The notes beneath the pieces are model-generated. The model was not told the origin of the DNA. It saw only the letters and a list, made by a program, of their open reading frames with translations, and did not search any database. From Alphaproteobacteria bacterium (GTDB lineage: Bacteria > Pseudomonadota > Alphaproteobacteria > Rhizobiales > Hyphomicrobiaceae), in assembly GCA_022600345.1 (NCBI GenBank), contig JAHZKP010000011.1:1-34059 (forward strand): a stretch of DNA of 34,059 bases. The letters are read 5' to 3'. The translations under genes were made by a program, and so were the position numbers. Of this stretch, positions 1 through 9,214 are shown in pieces. Within the stretch, counting starts at the first letter, position 1; every line of letters begins with the position of its first letter.

Positions 1-38
1 ATGTCTGAAACAGGAGGAACACTAGCAAGTTCATGTTT

Positions 39-117
39 CTAGTGTAGCTTTTGTCTTCGACGTTTGCTCGCCAACCAAGCAGCAGAACGGAGGCAAACGT
101 CGAAGACGCTACACTAG
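39..117. repeat. Long imperfect inverted repeat (stem-loop)
   Basis: The arms are 39-67 and 93-117. The outer 10 bases (CTAGTGTAGC, 39-48) pair with 108-117, and the inner 15 bases (53-67) pair with 93-107. The left arm has four extra T (49-52) that would bulge out. The loop is 68-92. All 25 pairs are perfect. No T-run follows on either strand, so this is not a standard intrinsic terminator. It may be the end of a small mobile element, an mRNA-stabilising hairpin, or a palindromic repeat. A 13-codon reading frame from base 1 ends with the TAG at 40-42 inside the left arm; I cannot tell whether that is the tail of a gene lying outside the window. Confidence 0.8.
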
Positions 118-447
118 GGTGTGCAGTTAACCTATAATTCGGCGCGAACAGGATTTGATAGAATCGCATAGCTGCTTCATAACATCATGGTTAATGGCTA
201 CTGGATCCCATGCGACCGGGATAGGTCTAGCACCAAGCCTGGACGGGCTGCGAGCCTTTCGGGCGACGTTGTCAACTTTCGCCCTGATTTTGCAACTTGC
301 TCCCTTGGAATTCGAAGGGAGAAGCGGGTTTATCAAGGCGCTAATTTGTTCGTTGCCTGAAGGATCGCGATCAAAGCCCTAGAAATAGCCATACTGAAGC
401 CAATTTATCGGGTGAACTGTTACCCATGAAGGAGCGGTCCAAATAAG
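118..447. other. Non-coding stretch upstream of the microprotein gene
   Basis: No convincing gene is visible here. The open frames on both strands (for example 127-336 minus and 155-382 plus) overlap each other, have no ribosome-binding site I can defend, and resemble no protein I know. The stretch probably holds the promoter of the 448-600 gene, and an AAGGAG at about 429-434 serves as its likely ribosome-binding site. The sequence is somewhat less GC-rich than the following gene. Confidence 0.5.
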
Positions 448-600
448 ATGCCAAGTCTCTTTCGATTTCTCTTTATCGCCGGGACACTCGCGGGGATCGT
501 ATTCGCCGGTCTCTACTTCCTGGCGACGGAATTTGAGCCGGAACAGCGCGAGGTCAACTACAAGCTGCAGGATTTGCAGGTAGAGCGCCTTGAGCAATGA
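448..600 (+). CDS. 50-residue single-span membrane microprotein
   Basis: The frame ATG 448 to TGA 598-600 encodes 50 residues. The N-terminus has the basic/aromatic start MPSLFRFLF, then one hydrophobic segment (about residues 7-26), then a charged tail with the motif EPEQREV. I recall small proteins of this design, with an FEPxxRE motif after the membrane span, upstream of xerD in Hyphomicrobiales, often mislabelled 'histidine kinase'. Their function is unknown to me. AAGGAG lies about 13 bases before the ATG. The stop is 12 bases before the next gene, so the two are probably cotranscribed. It is probably an inner-membrane protein with the tail in the periplasm or cytoplasm; the sequence does not settle which. 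Confidence 0.7.
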   Translation: MPSLFRFLFIAGTLAGIVFAGLYFLATEFEPEQREVNYKLQDLQVERLEQ

Positions 601-612
601 CGAAAGCGGCGC

Positions 613-2727
613 ATGGCGCACAATCGTGACGACCTGAAACATGGCACTCCCATCGGCCCGCACTGCGGTGGCCGGCCCGAAGTTGAGGCTAACCGCAACC
701 GTAGCGGGTGGGTTGCGACAACAGCGTTGATTGTTGCCAGTTTTGGCTGGGTTGTTCCGGGGGTGGCCCAGGAGGGCTGGCCCTATAGTGAATGGGACAA
801 TGAGGAAACTGCGAAGCGGGAACCCAAACGGGCAAAGCCAGACCCGCAGCGGCAACCGGTGCTGCGGGAGATGGGACAGCCGCCGCGATTTTCCAATGAT
901 GGGACGACACAGGGCTATCGACAGCCTGATCCAGGCGGGCAATGGAACACGGATGGCCGCACACCGGGCCGGGCAGCGCCGACGTTTGCTACTCCGCCGT
1001 CTGTTGATCGCGCCGATCTGACGCCGCTTGAGCCATTCAGTGAATATTCCGTTCCAAGTGATGGTGCTGGACCCGGTTCGCGCCCGGATCCTGGCCGAAC
1101 TAACGGTCCGGCACAGCAATTTGGCTCCGACCCGCAATGGCGCCCCTCTCCTGCGGGCGAAGACAGGCCGGGTTCAGGTTTTGAGCGCAGGGCGTTTCGT
1201 GAACGGGGGCCGGCCAGGGCAAATATCGATCCGCAAATGGCCATTCCGCTCATTGTGTCGATGAGGCGTTCGCCCCGCTCGCGGGTGCTGCGTGGGTTGC
1301 TTTCCGATGTACTGGATGCCTTGCCTGATGGCGGTGGGACGGCTGGTTCGAGGGTCGAGGCGCTGGTTCGTCTGGGGTATGTGCGCCAGGCTGCCGATAT
1401 GAGGCTACCTGCCCGGGAAACCATTGATGAGGGCAAGTGGGCGGGCATGGCGCTGCAACGCTCGATGGCGCGTGCGGGTGTGGGCCGGGACAAAGATGCC
1501 TGCACAGATGCACGCGATATCGTTGCCGCTGCAGATAAGCTTGCTGCCATGGAGAAGGATCAGGCGATCCTGCTTTCAGGCTATTGCGGGGCAGTTGCTG
1601 AAAATCGTGCCGCTGTGGAACTTGCCAGCGATGTGGCGCGGGAGCGCTCTGGGTTTGACCGGGCGGGACTGGCAGGACTTGTCGCGTTGGCTTCTGGATC
1701 AAATCCAAGGATTGCACCTGGTACCACAATATCACCGCTGGCTTACCGGGCGCTCATCAAGGCAGGAGCATCGGCGAACGAACTTATCGCCGCGAATGTT
1801 AGTCCGGCTGTGCTTGTCGTCATGGCGGGCGATAAATCCCTACCGGCGGTGGTCAGAATCGTCGCTGCTGAAAAAGCGGCAGCAGCGGCGCTCGTTCCTG
1901 CTGAGGTGTTGGCGGAGGCTTACCGTAGCGCGCCGGCAGGGCGCGATATCGAGGTAATGAAGAGCGGCGGCGAAGGGGAGGGGATGACCAATCCGGCCAT
2001 CCACCGGGCTGGCCTTTTTGTGCGGGCGGTCAGGCAGCAAACGCCTTTACGCAAGGTTCGCCTTATCCGATCGCTGCTGGATGCGAGCCGCAAATCGGAC
2101 CTGTATCTGCCTGGACTGGAGTTGATGGCGCAGCCTGTGCGCGAATTGCAGCCTGTTCCCGAGATCGGCTGGTTTGCAGAGACGGCCATCGAAGTGTTGT
2201 TGTACTCGGGGCATCTGGAGCGCGCGCGCGATTGGTTGCGGCTGGCTGAAACGGCTGATCCCAGGGGGCCGGGCGCATTAGCGCATTGGGCGGCTCTTTT
2301 AGATATTGCGGGCGGAGCCGGGGCGGCATCAGGTGGCGGAAATCTGGCATCGCTTGAACGGTTGGCGAACCGCGGCGATTTCAGATCGGCTGAACTGCAC
2401 CGCCTGGCGACCGTTCTCGATGCGCTCAACTATCATGTTCCGATCCCGTTGTGGGAGGCGGCGAGCCGAACGCCGCAACCTAACGATGGGCATTTGCCAG
2501 CGACCGGTATTCTTTCCAGGTTGCAGCAGGCGGCCAAATCGGGTGATGCTGAGTTGTCCAAGTTGCTGGTGTTGAATGCGATCGGTCCTGACGGCCCCAG
2601 AGGGGCCAATTTGATTGCGCTGGGCGATTCCATTCGCGCATTGAAGCGGGCCGGGCTGGAGCGTGAGGCACGGCTGATCGGGTTGGAAGCGTTGTTTGTG
2701 GCATGGCCCCGAGCGCCGCAGGGGTGA
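613..2727 (+). CDS. Exported alpha-helical repeat protein, function unknown
   Basis: The 704-residue protein has a long N-terminal lead, then one hydrophobic segment (about residues 32-50, ending in the signal-peptidase-like PGVAQE), so it is probably exported or anchored in the inner membrane. Residues about 55-210 are Pro/Gly/Arg-rich and probably disordered. From about 215 to the end the sequence is rich in Ala and Leu with short helix-pair patterns resembling TPR/Sel1-type solenoids (for example the RLGYVRQAADM and LASLERLANRGDF regions). No catalytic motif is visible. It sits between the microprotein gene and xerD, and I recall an unnamed large protein in this place in related genomes. 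The ATG at 613 is chosen because no later start keeps the hydrophobic segment. I do not recognise the family. Confidence 0.7.
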   Translation: MAHNRDDLKHGTPIGPHCGGRPEVEANRNRSGWVATTALIVASFGWVVPGVAQEGWPYSEWDNEETAKREPKRAKPDPQRQPVLREMGQPPRFSNDGTTQGYRQPDPGGQWNTDGRTPGRAAPTFATPPSVDRADLTPLEPFSEYSVPSDGAGPGSRPDPGRTNGPAQQFGSDPQWRPSPAGEDRPGSGFERRAFRERGPARANIDPQMAIPLIVSMRRSPRSRVLRGLLSDVLDALPDGGGTAGSRVEALVRLGYVRQAADMRLPARETIDEGKWAGMALQRSMARAGVGRDKDACTDARDIVAAADKLAAMEKDQAILLSGYCGAVAENRAAVELASDVARERSGFDRAGLAGLVALASGSNPRIAPGTTISPLAYRALIKAGASANELIAANVSPAVLVVMAGDKSLPAVVRIVAAEKAAAAALVPAEVLAEAYRSAPAGRDIEVMKSGGEGEGMTNPAIHRAGLFVRAVRQQTPLRKVRLIRSLLDASRKSDLYLPGLELMAQPVRELQPVPEIGWFAETAIEVLLYSGHLERARDWLRLAETADPRGPGALAHWAALLDIAGGAGAASGGGNLASLERLANRGDFRSAELHRLATVLDALNYHVPIPLWEAASRTPQPNDGHLPATGILSRLQQAAKSGDAELSKLLVLNAIGPDGPRGANLIALGDSIRALKRAGLEREARLIGLEALFVAWPRAPQG

Positions 2728-2826
2728 CGAACCTGGAAGCCGGCCGAGACCGGAATTGTGGTGTGCGTTGTGTTGGATTTGGTGCGGTTCAAGACGACCG
2801 CCCGACAGCGATACCAATGGGTCGAG

Positions 2827-3786
2827 ATGACACAAAATGCGCCTGCCCGCGAAGATCAACGCCACATCGAAGCCTTTCTGGATATGTGTGCTGCAGAAAG
2901 GGGAGCGGCTGCCAACACGCTTGCTGCCTATCGCCGTGACCTGGAGAGTGCAGGGCAGTATCTGCGCAAGGCAGACCGGAGCTTGGCGACTGCGGTCCCA
3001 GATGATGTCGCGCGATATCTGGTGGCGCTATCTGAAGAAGGCTTGGCGCCGGCAAGCCGGGCCAGGAAACTCTCCGCGCTGCGCCAGCTCTATCGGTTTC
3101 TGATTGCCGAAGGCGATGTCGATGAAGACCCAACCCACGGGTTTTCGGGGCCGAAGAAAGCCCGCCGGTTACCCAAGACGTTGTCGATTGCCGAAGTCGA
3201 TCAGTTGATCGAAGCGGCGCGGCGGCGTGCGGACAACACGATTGGGGCTGAGCGCTATCGGGCGGTGCGATTGAATTGCCTGATGGAGGTTCTTTATGCG
3301 ACGGGCTTGCGGGTAACCGAACTGGTGTCGCTGCCGCGCGATGTTCTGGCAGGCGATGAGCGGGTTCTCGTGGTCAAGGGTAAGGGTGGGCGTGAGCGAA
3401 TGGTGCCGCTCTCAGTGGGCGCGCGGAAAGCGCTTCAGGATTACCTCAACCTTGGTGCGATGGTTGGCGAGGAGCTAAGCCACACCGTTGCCACGCGCTG
3501 GCTGTTTCCCTCTAAGAGTGCGCAGGGGCATCTGACACGGCAGCGGTTCGGACAGGATTTGAAGGAACTGGCTGAGGAAGCGGGCATCGATCCTGAGCGG
3601 GTCAGCCCGCACGTCTTGCGGCATGCGTTTGCAAGCCATCTGCTCGATCGGGGGGCTGACTTGAGGGCGGTGCAGCAGTTGCTGGGGCATGCCGATATTT
3701 CAACCACCGAGATTTACACGCACGTCTTGCAGGAGCGCTTGAAATCGCTGGTGGAGAAGCATCACCCTTTGGCAGGCGGCGATTGA
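2827..3786 (+). CDS. xerD: Tyrosine site-specific recombinase XerD
   Basis: The 319-residue product has the two-domain layout of XerC/XerD. An N-terminal SAM-like DNA-binding domain (about 10-95) is followed by the catalytic domain. Active-site residues are all visible: Arg162 in TGLRVTEL, the beta-strand Lys in VKGKGGRER, His262-x-x-Arg265, His288 in LLGHADIST and the nucleophile Tyr297 in EIYTHV. XerD with XerC resolves chromosome dimers at dif during division. The frame is open from 2758, but the ATG at 2827 gives the usual length and a normal N-terminus, so I prefer it. XerD rather than XerC is inferred from the sequence feel and the neighbours. About 100 bases separate it from the preceding gene. 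Confidence 0.9.
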   Translation: MTQNAPAREDQRHIEAFLDMCAAERGAAANTLAAYRRDLESAGQYLRKADRSLATAVPDDVARYLVALSEEGLAPASRARKLSALRQLYRFLIAEGDVDEDPTHGFSGPKKARRLPKTLSIAEVDQLIEAARRRADNTIGAERYRAVRLNCLMEVLYATGLRVTELVSLPRDVLAGDERVLVVKGKGGRERMVPLSVGARKALQDYLNLGAMVGEELSHTVATRWLFPSKSAQGHLTRQRFGQDLKELAEEAGIDPERVSPHVLRHAFASHLLDRGADLRAVQQLLGHADISTTEIYTHVLQERLKSLVEKHHPLAGGD

Positions 3787-3805
3787 GGGCGACCCAGGGA
3801 ACACG

Positions 3806-3837
3806 AAAAACGCGCCGAACCTGAGAGCCCGACGCGT
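3806..3837 (-). terminator. Intrinsic terminator of rpmB
   Basis: Read on the minus strand, an 8-bp stem (ACGCGTCG with CGGCGCGT, one G-U pair) is followed directly by TTTTT. It lies about 45 bases past the rpmB stop. The hairpin may also stop transcripts coming from xerD on the plus strand, though the T-run there is weak. Confidence 0.75.
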
Positions 3838-3880
3838 GATTTATTATTTTCGTTTCTTATTGGTTTTGTCGTCTTACAAA

Positions 3881-4198
3881 TTAGCTGGCTGGCGCTGACG
3901 TGGCGTCTTCGCTGGACGCCTTCTTGGCCTTCTTGATGTCGCGCTTGATTTTCTGGCAACGCTCGGAGAGTTCTTCGTTGCGGGCCTTCATCAGGAACGG
4001 ATCGAGGCCGCCACGGTGTTCAACGGTCTTTAGAGCATGGGCCGAGACGCGAAGCCGGAAGCTGCGGTCGAGTGCGTCGCTGATCAATGTCACGTTGCAC
4101 AGATTCGGGTTGAACTTGCGCTTGGACTTGTTTTCGGCGTGGCTGCGGTTTTGTCCGGAAAGCGGGAGCTTACCCGTCAGCTCGCATTGCCTGGTCAT
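3881..4198 (-). CDS. rpmB: 50S ribosomal protein L28
   Basis: The 105-residue product shows the L28 core: CELTGK at the N-terminus, the [13 protein letters not shown] segment, then [12 protein letters not shown] and VEHRGGLD. L28 is a small protein of the large ribosomal subunit, near the L1/E-site region. The length matches the alphaproteobacterial form, which carries a C-terminal extension. Here the tail is Lys/Ala/Ser-rich and ends in a low-complexity stretch. The gene is transcribed alone, convergent with xerD and divergent from the DUF3108 gene, with a terminator at 3806-3837. Confidence 0.97.
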   Translation of the reverse strand: MTRQCELTGKLPLSGQNRSHAENKSKRKFNPNLCNVTLISDALDRSFRLRVSAHALKTVEHRGGLDPFLMKARNEELSERCQKIKRDIKKAKKASSEDATSAPAS

Positions 4199-4572
4199 GT
4201 GTCTGTCTCCTGGCGCAGCAGGCTCCTGATGGACTTGAGCGCGCGCCGGTGTTGCATGGCTGGAAGAGAATAGAAGTTAGAGACCCGCCAGCGCAGCCGA
4301 CGGGTTCAAGGGGCGTTGTTTACCGGAGGCATGGGTTGCGCGTCAAGTCCCCTCGTGCGGACCTTATTATCAACCGGCTGCCAGGCGGTGTCCTGAAACT
4401 GAACACCGGGAAGCAGATTGTTAACCAACAGGGCCTAGTCTGGTGGCAGTCTGGTCCGCCTTTCTCAACGGGACTGCGGACTTGTATCAGTCAAACAGTG
4501 GCCTCAAACCCCAGGTAGCAGTTGCAACCGTCGTTGCCGTCCTGGGGGCCCGCGTCTACGGGATCATGCGTA
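4199..4572. other. Divergent intergenic region between rpmB and the DUF3108 gene
   Basis: This region must hold the promoters of both flanking genes. I see no convincing RNA gene or strong repeat. Short open frames occur (for example 4249-4518) but none has a recognisable product. The translation start of the DUF3108 gene is uncertain and could lie at 4522, 4573 or 4621. Confidence 0.5.
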
Positions 4573-5469
4573 ATGTTCAAATGCGTCGTTCGTCGTTCGT
4601 CTCCTGCCCGCAGCGGGTTTATGCTCCGCGCCGGGTTCTCATCTCTGGCCCTGGCGGTCGGTTTACTTTCCCTTACATCTAGCTCAGCCATTTCGGCCGG
4701 CGGCAAGGCACCTTCCCGGGTCGATGCGGTCTATTCGATTTCGTTTAACGGCTTCAATGTGGGAAGCTTCAAATTCGCATCCGAAGTCCGTGGCAAATCC
4801 TACAGCCTCAAGGGCGATGCGGAATTGTCGGCGCTACTGGGCGCCTTCAAGTGGCGCGGGATTTCGCGCTCGTCGGGCAAGCTCAACAAGAATGGGTTGG
4901 TGCCGGCCGATTATGTCTTTAACTTCAAAGGCAGTTCGCGCAGTGGTTCGATTAAGGTGGGGTTCGACAAAAAGGGTGTCCGGTCGGCTTCCATCGTGCC
5001 GCCGATCCCGGTTTCTGCCGATGAAGTCCCCTTGCAGCGCAGCCACCTTAAAGGCGCCCTCGATCCGCTAACGGCGGTGATGGCCCTGACGATTGGCTCC
5101 AATAAGTCCAACCCTTGCAGCCGAAAGTTGCCGATTTTCGATGGCAAGCAACGCTTTGATCTGAAGCTTTCGTATCGCGGGCACAAAACTGCACGCGGCT
5201 TCCCCGGGCAGCGCAGCCAAGGTACCGGTTCTGTCGTTTGCCAGGTCAGGTATCAACCGCTGGGCGGTTATCGGATGACGTCGCAGACGCGCCAGCTCGC
5301 TGCCTCGACGGGTATCGAGATATCGATGCTGCCGGTGAGCGGGGGAAGCCTGGTGGTGCCGCAGGAAGTGCGAATTCCCACCAGTGTTGGCAGCGTGGTG
5401 CTGACGGCTGAGAGTGTCAACGTCAGCGAAGCTGGCAAGCGCAAGGTCGCGTTGTTGGGCCGTCGATGA
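4573..5469 (+). CDS. DUF3108 family periplasmic protein
   Basis: The protein has a basic N-terminus, a hydrophobic signal segment (SSLALAVGLLSLTSSSAISA) and a mature part starting near AGGKAPSR. The mature part alternates short beta-strand patterns: YSISFNGFNVGSF, then YSLKGDAEL, then a Pro/Val-rich segment and DPLTAVMAL. These fit the DUF3108 family of exported beta-rich proteins as I know it. The function is not established; a periplasmic or envelope role is the usual inference. The ATG at 4573 gives 298 residues. The ATG at 4621 would leave a compact standard signal peptide and is equally possible. The open frame extends back to a TTG at 4522. A strong terminator follows at 5524-5558. Confidence 0.75.
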   Translation: MFKCVVRRSSPARSGFMLRAGFSSLALAVGLLSLTSSSAISAGGKAPSRVDAVYSISFNGFNVGSFKFASEVRGKSYSLKGDAELSALLGAFKWRGISRSSGKLNKNGLVPADYVFNFKGSSRSGSIKVGFDKKGVRSASIVPPIPVSADEVPLQRSHLKGALDPLTAVMALTIGSNKSNPCSRKLPIFDGKQRFDLKLSYRGHKTARGFPGQRSQGTGSVVCQVRYQPLGGYRMTSQTRQLAASTGIEISMLPVSGGSLVVPQEVRIPTSVGSVVLTAESVNVSEAGKRKVALLGRR

Positions 5470-5523
5470 GGCAAAGCCAAATCGGCTGACGCTTTGCCCG
5501 CTTGACGCAGGTCATAAAATCAG

Positions 5524-5558
5524 GCGCCGCATCGGATAAATCCGGTGGGGCGCTTTTT
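5524..5558 (+). terminator. Intrinsic terminator of the DUF3108 gene
   Basis: A 13-bp stem (GCGCCGCATCGGA with TCCGGTGGGGCGC, one mismatch and one G-U pair) has a TAAA loop and is followed by TTTTT, about 55 bases after the stop codon. Confidence 0.9.
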
Positions 5559-5816
5559 CTTTTTGACGGTCCATGTGCAAGTGTCGGGGGCATTGGAGCG
5601 CTTGCAGTTTGTGCGATGGGACTTGAATTCGTCTAGCTTGTCAGGCATGCGAGCGTATGGATGACTTGTGGGGATGGAAATTCTTACAAGGTTCAGCCGC
5701 CGTGCAATGAGTACGGGCGCCGGCTTTTCGTGGCGCTAAGTTGAAGGGACCCACCAAATTGATGCCAATTTCGATGGCATGTGTCTTGGCTCCGATTGAA
5801 TGGAGGGCCGCCACAT

Positions 5817-8800
5817 ATGGGTAGCTATCTGGATTCCCACATTCGGCAAGTCACAGCGGTCCTGGGGCCGACGAATACGGGTAAGACCCACTTGGCGATC
5901 GAACGCATGCTGGATCACGAGACCGGCATGATCGGATTGCCGCTCAGGCTGCTGGCGCGTGAAGTCTACGACAAGATCGCCGGACGGATCGGTGCTGACA
6001 AGGTGGCGTTGATCACGGGTGAGGAAAAGATCAAGCCGGAGAAGGCCCGCTACTGGGTGTCGACGGTCGAAGCGATGCCGCGCGATGTCGATGTCGATTT
6101 TCTGGCGATCGATGAGGTGCAACTGGCAGCCGACCCTGAGCGCGGTCATGTCTTTACCGACCGGCTTTTGCATTCCAGGGGGCGACAGGAAACATTCCTC
6201 TTGGGCGCGCAAACGATCCGAGATGTGATTCAGGATCTCATCCCGGGGGCGAATTTCATTTCGCGGCCGCGGTTATCGCAATTGACATACTCGGGGCAGA
6301 AAAAAATTACGCGCCTGCCGACCCGGTCGGCCGTGGTGGCGTTCTCGGCCAGCGAAGTGTACTCAATCGCCGAATTGATCCGCCGCCAGCGTGGCGGAGC
6401 GGCAGTGGTGCTTGGCGCTCTCAGCCCGCGGACACGCAACGCCCAGGTGGCGCTTTATCAATCCGGTGACGTTGACTTTCTGGTGGCGACCGATGCAATC
6501 GGCATGGGCTTGAACCTTGATGTCGACCACGTTGCGTTCTCGGCTGTGCGCAAATTCGATGGGCAAAAGCACCGCAACCTGACGCCGGGAGAACTGGGGC
6601 AAATCGCAGGGCGTGCGGGCCGGCATATGAATGATGGGACGTTCGGTGTCACCGGGGCGGCAGATCCGTTCGAAGCCGATCTGGTGGAGCGGCTGGAAAC
6701 GCATGTCTTCGATTCCGTCAGGGTCTTGCAATGGCGCAACCGCGATTTGGAATTCGGATCGGTCGAGGCGTTGTTGCAAAGCTTACGGGGGTTGCCCAAC
6801 GAACCGCGCTTGACGCGGGCGCGGACCTCCGACGATGTCGAGGCACTGGAAGCGCTGGCGCGTGATCATGAGATCGTCGACATGGCTCGTGGAACGGGCG
6901 CAGTGACCAAGCTTTGGGAAATCTGCCAGGTTCCCGACTATCGAAAGATCTCCAATACCGCGCATGCGGAGCTGTTGGGCACGCTTTACAAATTCCAGAT
7001 GACGGGCGATGGCAAAATCCCCGAGGACTGGTTTGCCAAGCAGGTAGCGTTTGCCGATCGCACCGATGGCGATATTGATACACTTGCCAACCGGATCGCG
7101 CATATCCGAACTTGGACGTTCGTTTCCAATCGCGCCGATTGGCTGAAAGACCCCGGACACTGGCAGGTTCGGACACGCGAAATCGAGGATGCCCTTTCTG
7201 ATGCCATGCATGAATGCCTCACGCAGCGTTTTGTCGATAAAAGGACGAGCGCCTTGATGAAAGGAATGCGTGACAAAGAGGAACTCGCCGCCGTGATCGG
7301 CGAAGATGGGTCGGTGAGTGTCAAGGACCACTACGTTGGCAGGTTGATCGGATTCCGGTTCTCGCCGGAAACGCATTCAGAAACGCTCGATGGCAAGGCG
7401 ACGCGGTATGCGGCAGCCCAGGTTCTGTCGCCGGAGTTGACGATGCGTGCGCGCCGGGTGGCGGCGGCCAAAGCAGAGGCCTTCAAACTGGCGCGCAACG
7501 GTTCGGTGTTGTGGAAAGACCAGGAAATCGGCAAGGTTGAAGCGGGGGACGATCCGCTGAAGCCGACGGTGACGCTGATTTGCGACGAGCATCTTTCGCC
7601 GCCTGACAAGGAAAAAGTGCAGGCCCGGCTTGAGCGTTGGTTGGAAGAACTTGTCGGCGAGCGTTTGAAGCAGCTCAGTGAATTGGCGAATGCTGAGGAC
7701 GTGACCGGGTTGTCGCGCGGCATAGCTTTTCAGTTGAAAGAGAACTTCGGCATTCTCAAGCGTGAGGATGTTGCAGCGGAGATAAAGTCTCTCGATCAAA
7801 CCTCGCGGGCGCAACTTCGCAAGTACGGGGTGCGATTCGGGGCGTTCAACATCTATTTGCCGATGCAACTGAAGCCTGCGGCCTCCGAGCTGGCGGCGAC
7901 GCTCTGGGCGTTGAAGAACGGTGCAGCCAATGGGCTCGATCTTGAAAACCTGCCGGAGCCGCCGCGGGCGGGGTTGACGTCGGTTGCAACCGACCCGGCT
8001 ACGCCTGAAGCCTACTACAGGGCGTTTGGATATCATCTTTGCGGACCAAGAGCGGTGCGGCTTGACATTCTCGAGCGGCTGGCCGACCTCATCCGGCCAC
8101 TGGTCGCCTGGCGGAAAAAGGATGCCGGCGAAAAGGAAGCCCCGAAGGGTGCGACGGGCGACGGCGGGTTCACGGTCACGCCGGACATGATGTCGATCCT
8201 GGGCTGTTCGCCTGCCGAACTTGGCAATGTTTTGCAGGCGCTCGGTTTCCGCTCGGAGCGCAAGCCTGCGCCCAAGCCTGAACCAGAGAACGAGCCGCAA
8301 CCGGCTGAAGCGGCAGATGGTTTGGGGCCTGGCGCCGATGTAGGAGCGACGGGTGCCGATGTCGTGGAGGTCAATACTGGCGAAGTGAGCAGTCAGGCGC
8401 CTGAGGCTGATGCGAGCGTTGCTCCGTCTGAGACAGTTGAAGCCCGGCCGGGCGAGATGAACGCAGACGCGGTTGCAGATGGGTCTCAGTCCGCTGAGGC
8501 GGCAGAAGCCTCTGAAGCCTCAGATGCTCAAGACGCCACTGCTTCGATGAGCGAAGCGGATGAGGCAGCCGGTGGATCCGAAGTCGCGGCACAAGCGGAT
8601 GATAAATCCGCTGATTCGGAGCCTTCTGGCGGCGTGCCGAATACAACGGAGAATAATGCTGATGGGCCGGAGCCAACGGCTGCCGCCGAGGCCGGCGATG
8701 AGGAAGCGGTTGTCGAAGTCTGGCGGCCACGAAAGCATCGCAGTGGCGGCGAGCGCGGGCAACGCAGAAGCCGTGGCAGCAACGATCGAAGGCGAAGCGG

Positions 8801-9149
8801 TGCGCATAAAGCCGGAGGGCAGGACGGTCAAAAGCACGCAGCCGGTTCTGGTGATGGCCCCAGCGGGGCGGATGGCGCCAGCGGGAAAAGGGACGATAAG
8901 GAGGCGCGCGGCCCGCACCGTTCGGGCAGGAGCAATGCGCCGGGCGATCGGCCAGGCCGCGGCGACAAGGGCAAGGGCTCACGGCCGCCGCGAAAAGGCG
9001 GCAAGCTTTCGGGGGGAGGGCGCGACCGGCGGCCGGAATTCCACTCGTCGGGGCCGCGAAAAACTGGCAAAGTGGACCCAGATTCGCCGTTTGCAGCGTT
9101 GAGCGCTCTGAAGGATGCGCTGGATCAGCAGGGTGAAAAGAAAAACTGA
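5817..9149 (+). CDS. Suv3-like DExH-box RNA helicase with long disordered tail
   Basis: The 1110-residue protein begins with a superfamily 2 helicase core. Walker A is GPTNTGKT (about 17-24), motif II is the unusual DEVQ (about 99-102), motif V is ATDAIGMGLNLD, and motif VI is QIAGRAGRH (about 262-270). These signatures match mitochondrial Suv3 and its alphaproteobacterial relatives, which unwind RNA and support RNA turnover. A helical C-terminal region follows to about residue 795. Residues about 810-975 are acidic, Ala/Glu/Asp-rich low-complexity sequence. Residues about 980-1085 are Arg/Gly/Lys-rich. The protein closes with a short folded-looking motif, DPDSPFAALSALKDAL, that I recall as conserved in this family. 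ATG 5817 is preferred over GTG 5781 because GGAGGG precedes it at a normal distance. Confidence 0.9.
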   Translation: MGSYLDSHIRQVTAVLGPTNTGKTHLAIERMLDHETGMIGLPLRLLAREVYDKIAGRIGADKVALITGEEKIKPEKARYWVSTVEAMPRDVDVDFLAIDEVQLAADPERGHVFTDRLLHSRGRQETFLLGAQTIRDVIQDLIPGANFISRPRLSQLTYSGQKKITRLPTRSAVVAFSASEVYSIAELIRRQRGGAAVVLGALSPRTRNAQVALYQSGDVDFLVATDAIGMGLNLDVDHVAFSAVRKFDGQKHRNLTPGELGQIAGRAGRHMNDGTFGVTGAADPFEADLVERLETHVFDSVRVLQWRNRDLEFGSVEALLQSLRGLPNEPRLTRARTSDDVEALEALARDHEIVDMARGTGAVTKLWEICQVPDYRKISNTAHAELLGTLYKFQMTGDGKIPEDWFAKQVAFADRTDGDIDTLANRIAHIRTWTFVSNRADWLKDPGHWQVRTREIEDALSDAMHECLTQRFVDKRTSALMKGMRDKEELAAVIGEDGSVSVKDHYVGRLIGFRFSPETHSETLDGKATRYAAAQVLSPELTMRARRVAAAKAEAFKLARNGSVLWKDQEIGKVEAGDDPLKPTVTLICDEHLSPPDKEKVQARLERWLEELVGERLKQLSELANAEDVTGLSRGIAFQLKENFGILKREDVAAEIKSLDQTSRAQLRKYGVRFGAFNIYLPMQLKPAASELAATLWALKNGAANGLDLENLPEPPRAGLTSVATDPATPEAYYRAFGYHLCGPRAVRLDILERLADLIRPLVAWRKKDAGEKEAPKGATGDGGFTVTPDMMSILGCSPAELGNVLQALGFRSERKPAPKPEPENEPQPAEAADGLGPGADVGATGADVVEVNTGEVSSQAPEADASVAPSETVEARPGEMNADAVADGSQSAEAAEASEASDAQDATASMSEADEAAGGSEVAAQADDKSADSEPSGGVPNTTENNADGPEPTAAAEAGDEEAVVEVWRPRKHRSGGERGQRRSRGSNDRRRSGAHKAGGQDGQKHAAGSGDGPSGADGASGKRDDKEARGPHRSGRSNAPGDRPGRGDKGKGSRPPRKGGKLSGGGRDRRPEFHSSGPRKTGKVDPDSPFAALSALKDALDQQGEKKN

Positions 9150-9214
9150 GGCGAGTGCCGCAGGTTCCCTGCCTCAGATTTGTTCGACCGACTTGAACAG
9201 AGGTTTTCTGGAGT

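Noticed and set aside
379-1137. 252-codon minus-strand frame overlapping the microprotein and exported-protein genes
   Set aside because: Composition rich in Arg/Pro/Ser with no recognisable domain; the plus-strand genes explain the region better.
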